In this document: piece after piece, positions 18,263 through 26,639 of the stretch
How the letters are laid out: each line of letters opens with the position of its first letter
Numbering within the stretch: position 1 is the first letter of the stretch
NCBI RefSeq assembly: GCF_013294115.1
Contig: NZ_JABSNP010000013.1
Coordinates: 84,707 to 148,706 of the forward strand
Direction of reading: 5' to 3'
DNA from: Hymenobacter caeli
GTDB lineage: Bacteria; Bacteroidota; Bacteroidia; Cytophagales; Hymenobacteraceae
DNA: 64,000 bases
Position numbers and translations under genes: made by a program
Notes under the pieces: model-generated
Database searches by the model: none
Seen by the model: only the letters and a program-made list of their open reading frames with translations
Told to the model about the DNA's origin: nothing

Positions 18263-18607
18263 ATGTCCACTTTCGCCTTGGCCATAGTCGGAACCGGCGT
18301 GGTGGTTGCTGCCGCGCTGATGGCCAACCCGCCGGCCCTCACTGACAGCGCCTTGTTCCGCCGCTGGACGCAGGGCCTGCCCGCCGGCGTGGCCACCAGC
18401 GTATCGGAAGCCGCTTGGAAACGTTTGGTGCGCACGTACTATGCCTGCGTCGTGGGGACTTTTGCGGTGCTGGGCGTGCTGGTGCATTGGGTGTTGCCGG
18501 CCAACCGGGCGTTGCCGGCGGCTGCGCTCTTATGCTTGGCCACGGTGTGGGCAGCACGCTTTTTCATTCGGCGCTACCTGCTGCGCCAAGTGCTGCCACT
18601 GGCGTAA
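18263..18607 (+). CDS. Small membrane protein, unknown function
   Basis: ATG 18263 gives 114 residues with an N-terminal hydrophobic segment (FALAIVGTGVVVAAALM) and two more near residues 65-105 (TFAVLGVLVHWVLP, ALPAAALLCLATVWAARFF), ending in a basic tail. This suggests an inner-membrane protein with two or three helices. A GTG six codons upstream is an alternative start. I do not recognise a family. It stands alone between the GH3 fusion and a convergent STAS-like gene. A frame on the opposite strand is Arg/Pro-rich and less credible. Confidence 0.6.
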   Translation: MSTFALAIVGTGVVVAAALMANPPALTDSALFRRWTQGLPAGVATSVSEAAWKRLVRTYYACVVGTFAVLGVLVHWVLPANRALPAAALLCLATVWAARFFIRRYLLRQVLPLA

Positions 18608-18632
18608 CGCCGCGGCTTCCAGCGCCCCGGCG

Positions 18633-19058
18633 CTACCTGATTTTCTGCTCGCCCAGCAGCCAGGCCACGGCGTCGGTTTCGGTAATCACCTGGTTCATGC
18701 GGAACGGCTGGCCGGCGTAGGAGGCCGGCTCGGGCACCACGCCGTCCTGCATAAACTCCTCGCGCAGGCCGGGAGCCATGAAGTACACCAGGCACACCGG
18801 GGGCCCCAGCGCGTGCACCAGCTGGTCGTAGTACTCGCCCAGCAGCCAGGCCAGCGTGGCCGGGGCGCTGCGGTGCCGCCGCCGGATGTCGAGCAGCCAG
18901 TAGCGGGCCCGGTGCGGCTGGGCGGCGGCCAGCAGGTCGTCGTAGCCGCGGCGGGCCTCCGCTTCCGTGACGGGCCGGAGCCAGCGGCCCAGCAGGATAT
19001 TGTGGTGGCTTTGGTAGATAATATCCAGAAAATCAGCCGATTGGTAGGTTGTATTCAT
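18633..19058 (-). CDS. Hypothetical cytoplasmic protein, STAS/SpoIIAA-like
   Basis: This 141-residue soluble protein has a pattern (IIYQSHHNILLGRWLRPVT..., YWLLDIRRR, VCLVYFMAP) resembling the SpoIIAA-like/STAS fold: a short N-terminal strand, a long helix with E-x-GY, a strand ending in LDIRRR, then another strand. I know similar small proteins mainly from Hymenobacter-type genomes, usually as unannotated hypotheticals. No catalytic motif is visible. It could be a regulator or partner-binding module; function is unknown. Confidence 0.65.
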   Translation of the reverse strand: MNTTYQSADFLDIIYQSHHNILLGRWLRPVTEAEARRGYDDLLAAAQPHRARYWLLDIRRRHRSAPATLAWLLGEYYDQLVHALGPPVCLVYFMAPGLREEFMQDGVVPEPASYAGQPFRMNQVITETDAVAWLLGEQKIR

Positions 19059-19212
19059 TGATAGCGGTGGGCATAGCGGCCGCTACGCAAAGCGTGGGCG
19101 TTGGGTTCAACGGTGAAGCCTGGCCAAGGTTGAGCCGCCGGGCTGGTTTTGGGCCGAAACGCCCGCCTTTTGCTACCTTACGGGCCTGGTGTCATTCCCA
19201 CCCCGCCCGCTT

Positions 19213-20838
19213 ATGTTAGGACTGATGATGGCCGAGCCGCTGCGCGTGGCCGGCATACTCGAACACGCCGCCAAATGGCACGCCGACACCGAAATCGTGG
19301 CGCGCCTGCCCGAGGGCGGCATTCACCGCTACACCTACGCCGCCGCCCACCGCCGCGCCAAGCAGCTGGCCAAGGCCCTGTTGCGCCTGGGCGTGGCCCC
19401 CGGCGACCGGGTGGGCACCCTGGCCTGGAACACCCACCGCCACTTCGAGCTGTACTACGGCGTGGCCGGCATCGGGGCGGTGTGCCACACCGTCAACCCG
19501 CGCCTGTTTCCCGAGCAGCTGGTGTACATCCTCAACCACGCCGAGGACCGGCTCCTGTTCTTCGACCTCACCTTTCTGCCCCTCGTGGAGCGCCTGGCCC
19601 CCATCTGCCCCCAGGTGGAGAAATGGGTGCTGCTGGCGGGCCCCGAGCACCTGCCCGCCCAGTCGGCCCTGCCCGGCCTGTGCAGCTACGAAGACCTGCT
19701 CAGCGCCGAGCGGGCCGACTACGCGTGGCCGCTGTTCGACGAAAACACGGCCTGCTCGCTCTGCTACACCTCCGGCACCACCGACCAGCCCAAGGGCGTG
19801 CTCTACTCGCACCGCTCCACGGTGCTGCACGCGCTGGCGGCCTGCCTGCCCGATTCGCTCGGCTGCGCGGCCCTCGACGTCATCATGCCCGTGGTGCCCA
19901 TGTTCCACGTCAACGCCTGGGGCCTGCCCTACGCGGCGCCCATCGTGGGGGCCAAGCTGGTGCTGCCCGGCGCGGGCATGGACAGCGCCAGCCTCTACGA
20001 ACTCTTTGAGAGCGAGGGCGTGACGTTCTCGGCCGGGGTGCCCACCATTTGGCTGGCGCTGCTGCAATTCATGCGCGAGGGCCACCGGCAGTTTTCCACC
20101 CTGCGGCGCACGGTGGTGGGCGGCAGCTCCTGCCCGCCGGCCCTGATGACGGCCTTCGAGGACGAGCTGCACGTGACCATCACCCACGCCTGGGGCATGA
20201 CCGAAACCAGCCCCCTGGGCACCGGGGCCCGCCTCACGGCTAAGCACAAGGGCCTGAGCGCCGCCGAAAGCCTGCCCATCCGCGCCAAGCAGGGCCGCGT
20301 GGTGTACGGGGTGGACATGAAAATTGTGGACGACGAAGGCATCGCCCTGCCCCACAACGGCATGGCCTTCGGCGACTTGCTGGTGCGGGGGCCCTGGGTG
20401 GTGCGCGACTACTTCGGCAGCGGCACGCCCGGCGAGCTGACGGCCGACGGCTGGTTCCGCACCGGCGACGTGGCCACCATCGACCCCGACGGCTACATGC
20501 AAATCACCGACCGCTCGAAGGACGTCATCAAGTCGGGCGGCGAGTGGATTTCCAGCATCGACCTCGAAAACCTGGCCATTTCGCACCCCGCCGTGGCCGA
20601 GGCCGCCGTCATCGGCGTGCCCAGCGCCCGCTGGGCCGAGCGGCCGCTGCTCATCGTGGTGCGCCGCCCGGGCCTCGACGTGTCGGCCAAGGAGCTGCTG
20701 GCGTTCTTCAAAGGCAAAGTGGCCCGCTTCTGCGAGCCCGACGCCGTGGAGTTCGTGGACCAGCTGCCCCACACGGCCACCGGCAAGCTCCTCAAAACGC
20801 AGCTGCGCAAGGATTTCGCGGGCTACGCCGTGGCGTAG
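19213..20838 (+). CDS. Acyl-CoA synthetase (AMP-dependent ligase, medium/long-chain type)
   Basis: From ATG 19213 the protein has 541 residues and begins with [10 protein letters not shown], the typical opening of fatty-acyl/methylthiopropionyl-CoA ligases. The ANL superfamily signature is present: P-loop [11 protein letters not shown], the [10 protein letters not shown] adenylate motif, GWFRTGD and the hinge [13 protein letters not shown], with the catalytic Lys in [10 protein letters not shown] near the C-terminus. It activates a carboxylic acid as acyl-AMP and then acyl-CoA, probably a medium- or long-chain fatty acid. Chain-length preference cannot be read from sequence. It is a single gene; a GTG at 19189 is a less likely start. 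Confidence 0.92.
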   Translation: MLGLMMAEPLRVAGILEHAAKWHADTEIVARLPEGGIHRYTYAAAHRRAKQLAKALLRLGVAPGDRVGTLAWNTHRHFELYYGVAGIGAVCHTVNPRLFPEQLVYILNHAEDRLLFFDLTFLPLVERLAPICPQVEKWVLLAGPEHLPAQSALPGLCSYEDLLSAERADYAWPLFDENTACSLCYTSGTTDQPKGVLYSHRSTVLHALAACLPDSLGCAALDVIMPVVPMFHVNAWGLPYAAPIVGAKLVLPGAGMDSASLYELFESEGVTFSAGVPTIWLALLQFMREGHRQFSTLRRTVVGGSSCPPALMTAFEDELHVTITHAWGMTETSPLGTGARLTAKHKGLSAAESLPIRAKQGRVVYGVDMKIVDDEGIALPHNGMAFGDLLVRGPWVVRDYFGSGTPGELTADGWFRTGDVATIDPDGYMQITDRSKDVIKSGGEWISSIDLENLAISHPAVAEAAVIGVPSARWAERPLLIVVRRPGLDVSAKELLAFFKGKVARFCEPDAVEFVDQLPHTATGKLLKTQLRKDFAGYAVA

Positions 20839-20891
20839 GAGAGGGGGCGGGGGCCGTTGGCCGGGGCCGTACCTTCGCCGGGCGGGCGCTC

Positions 20892-21779
20892 ATGGCCCGC
20901 CCGCCCATGCGCTACCTCGACCCCAAGAACGACCTGACCTTCAAGAAGGTGTTTGGCCAGCACCCGCACCTGCTGCGGAGCTTCCTCAACGCGCTGCTGC
21001 CCCTGGACGAGGGGCAGGTCATCGAGTCGCTAGAGTACCTGCCGGCCGAGCTGGTGCCGGTGGTGCCGCTCTTCAAGCACACCATCGTGGACGTGCGCTG
21101 CCGCGACAACCACGGCCGGCAGTTCATCGTGGAGATGCAGATGCTGTGGACCGACTCGTTCAAGTCGCGGGTGCTCTTCAACGCTTCCAAGGCCTACGTG
21201 AGCCAGCTGGGCCGGGGCCGGCAGTACGAGGGGTTGCAGCCCGTGTACGCCCTCAGCCTGGTGGACCAGATTTTTGAGCCCGCCTCGTCCGAGTTCTACC
21301 ACCACTACCGTTTCGTGCACAGCACCGAGCCCGAGCGCCGCCTCGAAGGCCTGGAGCTAATCTTCGTGGAGCTGCCCAAGTTTCGGCCCGATAATTTGCT
21401 GGCCAAGCGCATGCAGGTGCTGTGGATGCGCTACCTCACCGAGATTCGCGACCAGACCGAGCAAATCCCGCCCGAGCTGCTCGCCCAGCCCGAGCTGGAA
21501 GAAGCCGTCGAGTACCTCCGCGAATCGGCCTTTACCCGCGACGAGCTGGCCGGCTACGACCGGTACTGGGATTCCATCAGCTCCGAGCGCACCCTGCTGG
21601 CCGCGGCCATCCGCGAGGGACAGGCCCAAGGCAAGGCCGAGGGATTAGCTGAGGGCCTGGCGCGGGGCAAAAGGGAAGGCCTGCTGGAGCAGGCCCGCCG
21701 GATGAAAGCCCGCGGCTTTGACGCAGCGGCGATTAGCGAGATTACGGGCTTGTCGGACGCGGAAATTCAGACGCTTTAG
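20892..21779 (+). CDS. Rpn family recombination-promoting nuclease (PD-(D/E)XK)
   Basis: This 295-residue protein has the family opening [15 protein letters not shown], the nuclease core with an IVDVRC strand and an EMQM (ExQ) catalytic element, and a repetitive charged C-terminus ([18 protein letters not shown]). These are hallmarks of the Rpn/PDDEXK_2 transposase-like nucleases, which cut DNA and promote RecA-independent recombination in E. coli. ATG 20892 was chosen; ATG 20907 is equally close to the conserved start. A 147-bp palindromic repeat begins 56 bp after the stop. Whether this nuclease acts on that repeat is speculation. Confidence 0.9.
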   Translation: MARPPMRYLDPKNDLTFKKVFGQHPHLLRSFLNALLPLDEGQVIESLEYLPAELVPVVPLFKHTIVDVRCRDNHGRQFIVEMQMLWTDSFKSRVLFNASKAYVSQLGRGRQYEGLQPVYALSLVDQIFEPASSEFYHHYRFVHSTEPERRLEGLELIFVELPKFRPDNLLAKRMQVLWMRYLTEIRDQTEQIPPELLAQPELEEAVEYLRESAFTRDELAGYDRYWDSISSERTLLAAAIREGQAQGKAEGLAEGLARGKREGLLEQARRMKARGFDAAAISEITGLSDAEIQTL

Positions 21780-21834
21780 TCCTGAAAAGAGCATTCGGCT
21801 GGGTGAGACCCGGTGCCGGGCCCTACGGGTTTTT

Positions 21835-21981
21835 GGCGGTGGTCTAAAACCGGGTGGTCCGGCGAATTGCCCGAAGGGTTTCGTCGGGCCACTCCGACGA
21901 TTGAACAGCGGCTTCGGGGTACTGTCAGAGTGGCCCGACAACCGAAAAAGTCGCCGGACCACCCCGTTTTAGGCTACCGCC
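21835..21981. repeat. 147-bp palindromic MITE-like element, copy A
   Basis: The element has terminal inverted repeats of about 31 bp (21835-21865 with 21951-21981, 3 mismatches), beginning GGCGGTGGTCTAAAAC. An inner pair GTCGGGCCACTC/GAGTGGCCCGAC is perfect over 12 bp, so the whole unit can fold into one long hairpin. It has no coding capacity. A second copy of the same length lies at 52153-52299, about 89% identical by my count (about 16 mismatches). Confidence 0.85.
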
Positions 21982-22028
21982 GGATTTTTAAATCGGGTTG
22001 CGTTCCCCAATATTTCTACCTCGTCCGG

Positions 22029-22748
22029 CTACAGCGCGTCGTCGTAGGCCAGCAGCCGGGCCACGTCAGATTCCCGGCCCAGGTTCAGCCGCTGCTGTTC
22101 GGTGTAGGCGGCCAGGGCATCGGCGTGCGCGGGGCCCAAGGCGGCCAGCAGGGGCCGGGGAGCCAGCTTGACCGGGGTAAGCAGGTGGTCGGACGTTTTC
22201 AGGAAGTACTGCAAAACGCTCTCCCGGTTCGGGAACGCCGTGCGCTGGCACAGCAAGGCGGTTTTGCCGGCGTCGTAGTGCACCTCAAAAAAAGCCGTCC
22301 GCAGCTTTGGCTGGGGCACGCGCGCGTCGCGGTAGCGGCGGTAGGTCAGGCGCAGGCCCTGGGCCGAGTCGCCCACCGAGAACTCGCGCAGGTTGTCGGT
22401 GTTCACGACGGCCACGCCGCCGGCCGCCGTACGGGCCACGAGCTGGCGGTCTATGACGTTGTACTTCAGCCAGGCCCGCCGGGCAGGGCCCGCGTACGAG
22501 CGCAGCACCCCCTGCGTCCAGTACGGGAACAGGTAGGTGCCGCCAGTGGCGGGGCCGGCCGGCAGCGCGTTGGCCCGCGGGGGCGCGGCGTACTGGCCGT
22601 TGTTCGGGGCCGGGTTCTGCTGCTGTACAAGACTTTCGTGCTGCCTGGAGTCGGCCACGCCCCTGATGCCGTCTTTAGCGTCCGTTATGTTTTGGCCCCG
22701 GGCCATTTGGCCGGCGAAGGCAACCAGTAGTGCGAGAAAGAGCCGCAT
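22029..22748 (-). CDS. Secreted hypothetical protein, paralogue 1
   Basis: The 239-residue protein starts at ATG 22748 with a signal peptide (MRLFLALLVAFAGQMARGQ). The mature part is a small soluble domain with YWTQGVLRSY, WLKYNV, EFSVGDS, TYRRY and FFEVHYDAGKTALL, and ends in VARLLAYDDAL. The neighbouring gene at 22863 encodes a paralogue of the same length with the same motifs. I know no function for the family. It is periplasmic or secreted by prediction. Confidence 0.75.
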   Translation of the reverse strand: MRLFLALLVAFAGQMARGQNITDAKDGIRGVADSRQHESLVQQQNPAPNNGQYAAPPRANALPAGPATGGTYLFPYWTQGVLRSYAGPARRAWLKYNVIDRQLVARTAAGGVAVVNTDNLREFSVGDSAQGLRLTYRRYRDARVPQPKLRTAFFEVHYDAGKTALLCQRTAFPNRESVLQYFLKTSDHLLTPVKLAPRPLLAALGPAHADALAAYTEQQRLNLGRESDVARLLAYDDAL

Positions 22749-22773
22749 ACGAAGGAAATTGAGGGGTAACAAC

Positions 22774-22859
22774 GCAGGCTATACGTGCTTCGGCAGCAAG
22801 TGGGTGCAGGGCTACGCCCAGCAGCTGGTCGTGACAATGCAGGCTATACGTGCTTCGGC
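22774..22859. repeat. 21-bp direct repeat between the two paralogues
   Basis: A 21-bp sequence containing GGCTATACGTGCTTCGG occurs at 22774-22794 and again at 22839-22859, 65 bp apart. It sits between two tandem paralogous genes and may mark the duplication boundary. Confidence 0.7.
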
Positions 22860-22862
22860 CGC

Positions 22863-23582
22863 TTATAGCGTGTCGTAGTAAGCCAGCAGCCGGGCCACGT
22901 CGCCTTCTTGCTTGAGGGCCAAATGCTCGTGCTTGGCGTAGGCCGTGAGGGCCGGGGCCTGGGCGGGCCCCAGGGCCTCCAGCAGCGACTTTTCGTTGAG
23001 GCGCACCGGTAGCACCACGTTGTCGGCGCGCTTCACAAAGTACTGTGTCGATTCCTGCCAGGACGGCGGGCGGCCCTCCGTCAGCGACGGGCCGCTGCTG
23101 GTGGCGTGCACCACGGTTTTGGCCCGCTGGCGCAGCAGCGCCGAGTGCCCGGCGTCGTAGCGTACCTCAAAAAAGGTGGTGCGCAGGGCCAGCGCTTCGA
23201 TGCGGGCCGCCAGGTAGCGCCGAAACGTGGCCCGGCTGCCGCGCAGCGAGTCGCCGAGCGTGAACTCGGTGATTTGGGCGGTGTTCAATTCCAGCGAGTC
23301 GCCGGCGGGGCGGCGCCACAGCAGCTGCTCATTGGCTAGGTTGTACTTCAGCCAGACGTGCGCCACCGGGCCGTTGGCGGTCAGCACCCGGCCTTGGGTC
23401 CAGTACGAAGCCAGCAGGGGCGTGCCCTGCACGCCGGCCAGGGCTGCGTTGCCTTTGCCCTTTTCCAATTGCTGGCTGACGTACTCCAGGTTGGTGGGCG
23501 CGGTGCCCCCCCGGCCTACTTGCTGGGCGCGGGCCGTTGAGTAGCCCGCCGTCGCGAGCAGAAATAAACACGTAAAACGCAT
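22863..23582 (-). CDS. Secreted hypothetical protein, paralogue 2
   Basis: The 239-residue protein has a signal peptide ending near STARAQ. Shared features with the gene at 22029 include SYWTQGRVL, VWLKYNLA, ITEFTLGDS, FRRYLAAR, FFEVRYDAGHSALL and the closing VARLLAYYDTL. Both genes have the same orientation and length, so they are tandem duplicates that have diverged. It carries one extra loop of about 10 residues before the VKRADN segment. No enzyme motif is visible. Confidence 0.75.
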   Translation of the reverse strand: MRFTCLFLLATAGYSTARAQQVGRGGTAPTNLEYVSQQLEKGKGNAALAGVQGTPLLASYWTQGRVLTANGPVAHVWLKYNLANEQLLWRRPAGDSLELNTAQITEFTLGDSLRGSRATFRRYLAARIEALALRTTFFEVRYDAGHSALLRQRAKTVVHATSSGPSLTEGRPPSWQESTQYFVKRADNVVLPVRLNEKSLLEALGPAQAPALTAYAKHEHLALKQEGDVARLLAYYDTL

Positions 23583-23691
23583 GGCGGTAGACGGGTAGAT
23601 GTGGAAAAGTGAAGCGAAGGCGATGTGGGAAGAAGGGACGGCTAAAATACTAAAAATTAGGTTTTAGCGGGCGAAGCGGCCGTTCGCCCCT

Positions 23692-24492
23692 TTATCGGCC
23701 CAGTTCCTCGGCCCGGTCGCGGGCCGCGCCGGCCCCGGCCATCAGGCCCTCGCGCACCTGGCCGGCCCCAAAGGCCCGCATGGCCGCCTCGGTGGTGCCG
23801 CCCTTGGAGGAGACCTTGGCAATCCAGTCGGCGCAGCTCAGGCCGGCTTGCGAGTACAGCTCCACGGCCCCCCGGAAGGTCTGGCTCACCAGCAGCTCGG
23901 CTTCGGCGGGGGCGAAGCCCATTTGGGCGGCGGCGGCCATCAGCGCGTCCATGCAGTAGTACACGTAGGCCGGGCCGCTGCCCGAGATGGCCGTGCTGGC
24001 GTCGATGGCCGCTTCGTTCTCCACGTAAATGGTTTTGCCGGTGGTGCTGAGCAGGTTCTGCACCTGCACCAGCTCGGCGCGGCTCACCTCGTCGGTGCTG
24101 GTGAAGGCCGTCATGCCCATCCCGATTTGGGCGGGCAGGTTGGGCATGGCCCGGATGATTTTGGGCGTGCCCAGCGCTTGGCGCAGCGTGGCCACCGTCA
24201 CGCCGGCCATGATGCTGAGCACCACCTGCTCGGGCCGCACCAACCCGGCCAGCCGCGCAAACAGGGCCCCCGAGTCCTGGGGCTTCACGGCCAGGATGAT
24301 GATGCCGGCCCCCGGCACGCATTCCTCGGGCGTGCCCCACACCGTGCCAATTTCGTGGGCCGCCAGGGCCGCTACCCGCGCGGGCGAGCGGGCCAGCAGC
24401 CGCAAGTCGAGCCGCGAGGTGATGTGGGCGCGCACGAAGCTGCGGGCATAGGTGAGGCCCATGTTGCCGCCGCCGATGATGAGGATTTTCAA
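23692..24492 (-). CDS. proC: Pyrroline-5-carboxylate reductase
   Basis: This 266-residue enzyme has the N-terminal Rossmann motif IGGGNMG, the AVKPQ segment, the IRAMPNLPAQIG substrate strand, and the ProC signature around ISGSGPAYVYYCMDAL with SSKGGTTEAAM. It reduces 1-pyrroline-5-carboxylate to proline with NAD(P)H, the last step of proline synthesis, in the cytoplasm. Length is normal for the family. A TACCTTTC element a few bases upstream resembles the -7 consensus. It is transcribed alone or with the neighbouring minus-strand genes. Confidence 0.95.
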   Translation of the reverse strand: MKILIIGGGNMGLTYARSFVRAHITSRLDLRLLARSPARVAALAAHEIGTVWGTPEECVPGAGIIILAVKPQDSGALFARLAGLVRPEQVVLSIMAGVTVATLRQALGTPKIIRAMPNLPAQIGMGMTAFTSTDEVSRAELVQVQNLLSTTGKTIYVENEAAIDASTAISGSGPAYVYYCMDALMAAAAQMGFAPAEAELLVSQTFRGAVELYSQAGLSCADWIAKVSSKGGTTEAAMRAFGAGQVREGLMAGAGAARDRAEELGR

Positions 24493-24522
24493 GCTGAGAA
24501 AGGTAAATTAATGGAAATAAAG

Positions 24523-25086
24523 CTATTGGCCCGGCATTTTGGGCGTGGCCTTTTGGATGTCGTTCCACTTCTGCTGGGCCTGCATTATGCGTTGCATTTC
24601 CGGCATCAGGGCCAGGGTGCGGCGCTGGGTAGCGGCTGCTACCAATTTTCCTGCTTCCGGCTGTTTGCGCAGGTACACTTGCCCCAAGTCGGAGCGATAA
24701 AAGGCCGTTAGGTCCTTCAACTCAGTGGTTGTAAATGTGGTGCCATACGCCTGCACTAGGTCTTCCCGCACCACTTCCCAGCTCATGGCTTTTTGGTAGA
24801 AACTGCGCATTTGTTCCATTGCTGCGACTTGAGCAGCTTTGGCTTCCGGTGGGTTACCCGCCAACTGCACTTGGGCTGCAGCTTGTGCCTCAACAATCTT
24901 TTCAATTTGCCGCTCCATCTGCTGCTTTATTTGAATAGCGGCCAAAAAGTCGAGCGCCGCCTGGCGCTGGGCTTCAGGGAGCGGTGCGGGCGCGGTGGCA
25001 GCGGGGGGCGTCGTCGTGGCGGGCTGAGCGTGGGCGGCCGCGCCGGCCAGGCCCGCGGCGCAGAGTAACAGTAGAAACTTGGTCAT
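24523..25086 (-). CDS. DUF2059 domain-containing secreted protein
   Basis: ATG 25086 gives 187 residues with a signal peptide (KFLLLLCAAGLAGAAAHAQ), a Pro/Thr/Ala-rich linker and then a helical DUF2059-type domain: a Gln-rich helix, FYQKAMSWEVVREDLVQAYG, FTTTELKDLTAFYRSDLGQ. Family members are periplasmic proteins of unknown role. It lies 30 bp from proC on the same strand and could be read through into proC. The longer upstream frame is not supported. Confidence 0.85.
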   Translation of the reverse strand: MTKFLLLLCAAGLAGAAAHAQPATTTPPAATAPAPLPEAQRQAALDFLAAIQIKQQMERQIEKIVEAQAAAQVQLAGNPPEAKAAQVAAMEQMRSFYQKAMSWEVVREDLVQAYGTTFTTTELKDLTAFYRSDLGQVYLRKQPEAGKLVAAATQRRTLALMPEMQRIMQAQQKWNDIQKATPKMPGQ

Positions 25087-25158
25087 GGCGGAAAGGAAGG
25101 AGGAGGGATAATGCAAATAAAGCCCCCGCCGTAACTCCGGGCCGGGCGGCAGTCCCCC

Positions 25159-26340
25159 TCACACCTTCACCACCACGCTTTTGCGGCGCATCCAGTGCAG
25201 GATGCCCCACCAGATGAGCAGCAGCACCAGGGCCCCGGCCAGCGAGGCGTTGCGCGGGTCGGCAAACCACGGCGCGATGCCCCACTCGTAGAGCCATTCC
25301 TTCAGGCCCGCCGCGTCGCCTTGGGGGCCCAGCAGCTTGAACAGCCCGAAGGTGCGCGAGAGGATGGCCGACAGGAAAAACACGGTGATGGCGTTCACGC
25401 CGTAGTCCAGGGCCGGGCCGGCGTAGCGGCGGTAGCCCTGCACGTCGCACAGCCAGTACAGGGCCGCCAGCGCGGCCCCGGCCAGGCCCCCGGCATACAG
25501 CACGTAGGAGCTGGTCCACAAGGCTTTGTTGATGGGAAACCAGCCGTTCCAGATGAGGCCCAGCACGATGGCCGCGCCCGCCGCCACGAACAGCCAGGCC
25601 ACTTTGGCGGCCGGCTCGGGGGCGGGCCGGCGCAGCCACTGGGCCGCCAGGCCGCCCAGCAGGCCGGTGCCCAGCGCGGACAGCGTGCCGAGCAGGCCCT
25701 CGGGGTCCCAGGTGCGGGAGGTTTTCCAGAGGTGGGGCTCGGTAAGGACGAGGCGGTCGAGCCAGGCCCCCAGGTTGGTGGCGGGGGCCAGGTTGGCGGC
25801 CCCGAAGCCGGGCACCGGCACCGCTTGCAGCAGCCCGGCGTAGCCCACCAGCAGGGCCCCCAGAACGAGCAATTGGGTGCGCCAGCTGGTCGTCAGGAAG
25901 ATAACGCTGCACCCGAAAAACACCAGCCCGATGCGCTGCAACACGCCCATAATCCGCACCGTCGAGAAGTCGAAATGCGGGTAGAGCGACGTGAGCAGGC
26001 CGAGCCCGAAGAGCAGCGCCGCCCGCCGCGCCACCCGCGCCAGCAGGGGCCCCCGGGGCGCGCCGCGGCGCTTGGGGCCGTCGAGGGCGTACACCAGGCT
26101 CACGCCCACGATGAACAGGAAAAACGGAAAAATGAGGTCCGTGGGCGTGCAGCCGTTCCACTCGGCGTGCTCCAGCGGCGGGTAGATGTGGCCCCAGTCG
26201 CCGGGGTTGTTCACCAGAATCATGGCCATCACGGTGAGGCCCCGGAACACGTCGAGGCTGAGCAGGCGGCCGGGCTGCGAGGCCTCGGCCAGGGGCAGGG
26301 CCCCGGTGGTGGCCAGGGCGGCTTGGGTGGTGGCGCGCAT
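25159..26340 (-). CDS. DUF5009/HGSNAT-like membrane acyltransferase
   Basis: The 393-residue polytopic membrane protein begins LLSLDVFRGLTVMAMILVNNPG, the signature of the heparan-alpha-glucosaminide N-acetyltransferase-like (DUF1624/DUF5009) family. WNGCTPTDLIFPFFLFIVG follows, and about ten hydrophobic segments can be drawn. These proteins may transfer acetyl groups across the membrane to extracytoplasmic sugars; the bacterial substrate is unknown. ATG 26340 is preferred over an upstream TTG. It is separated from the DUF2059 gene by 72 bp. Confidence 0.9.
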   Translation of the reverse strand: MRATTQAALATTGALPLAEASQPGRLLSLDVFRGLTVMAMILVNNPGDWGHIYPPLEHAEWNGCTPTDLIFPFFLFIVGVSLVYALDGPKRRGAPRGPLLARVARRAALLFGLGLLTSLYPHFDFSTVRIMGVLQRIGLVFFGCSVIFLTTSWRTQLLVLGALLVGYAGLLQAVPVPGFGAANLAPATNLGAWLDRLVLTEPHLWKTSRTWDPEGLLGTLSALGTGLLGGLAAQWLRRPAPEPAAKVAWLFVAAGAAIVLGLIWNGWFPINKALWTSSYVLYAGGLAGAALAALYWLCDVQGYRRYAGPALDYGVNAITVFFLSAILSRTFGLFKLLGPQGDAAGLKEWLYEWGIAPWFADPRNASLAGALVLLLIWWGILHWMRRKSVVVKV

Positions 26341-26639
26341 GGGCAAAAACGGGGGAGGGTGAGCAGGGGCAATTTAAGGCGGGTTTCCGGGGCCCCGCGC
26401 CGCCCGGAAGCCGCCCGCTACGCCCTGAACCCCCGGGTAATTCAAAAGCATATTTGAATAATTTTATTTCATCAAACGTGCATTATCCGATTGTTTTGCA
26501 ATCTTGCATTTTCTGTTGAAATAAAATGGCCGCCGCTGCCGGGGCCCGCACCGCTTTTGCCTGGGTTGGCCCCTGGCGGTACCCGGCCCCGGGGCCGTTT
26601 TTTGAACGCTGCACCGTTTCCTAACCTGAAAAATCACCT
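26341..26639 (+). other. Leader region of the susCD operon
   Basis: These 299 bp have no gene. The middle (about 26445-26530) is AT-rich and likely holds the divergent promoters, but no exact TAnnTTTG box is found. No ECF sigma or hybrid sensor gene accompanies the SusCD pair in the window. Confidence 0.5.

Noticed and set aside
18221..18487. Minus-strand frame opposite the small membrane protein
   Set aside because: The plus-strand product has better hydrophobic segments and start context.
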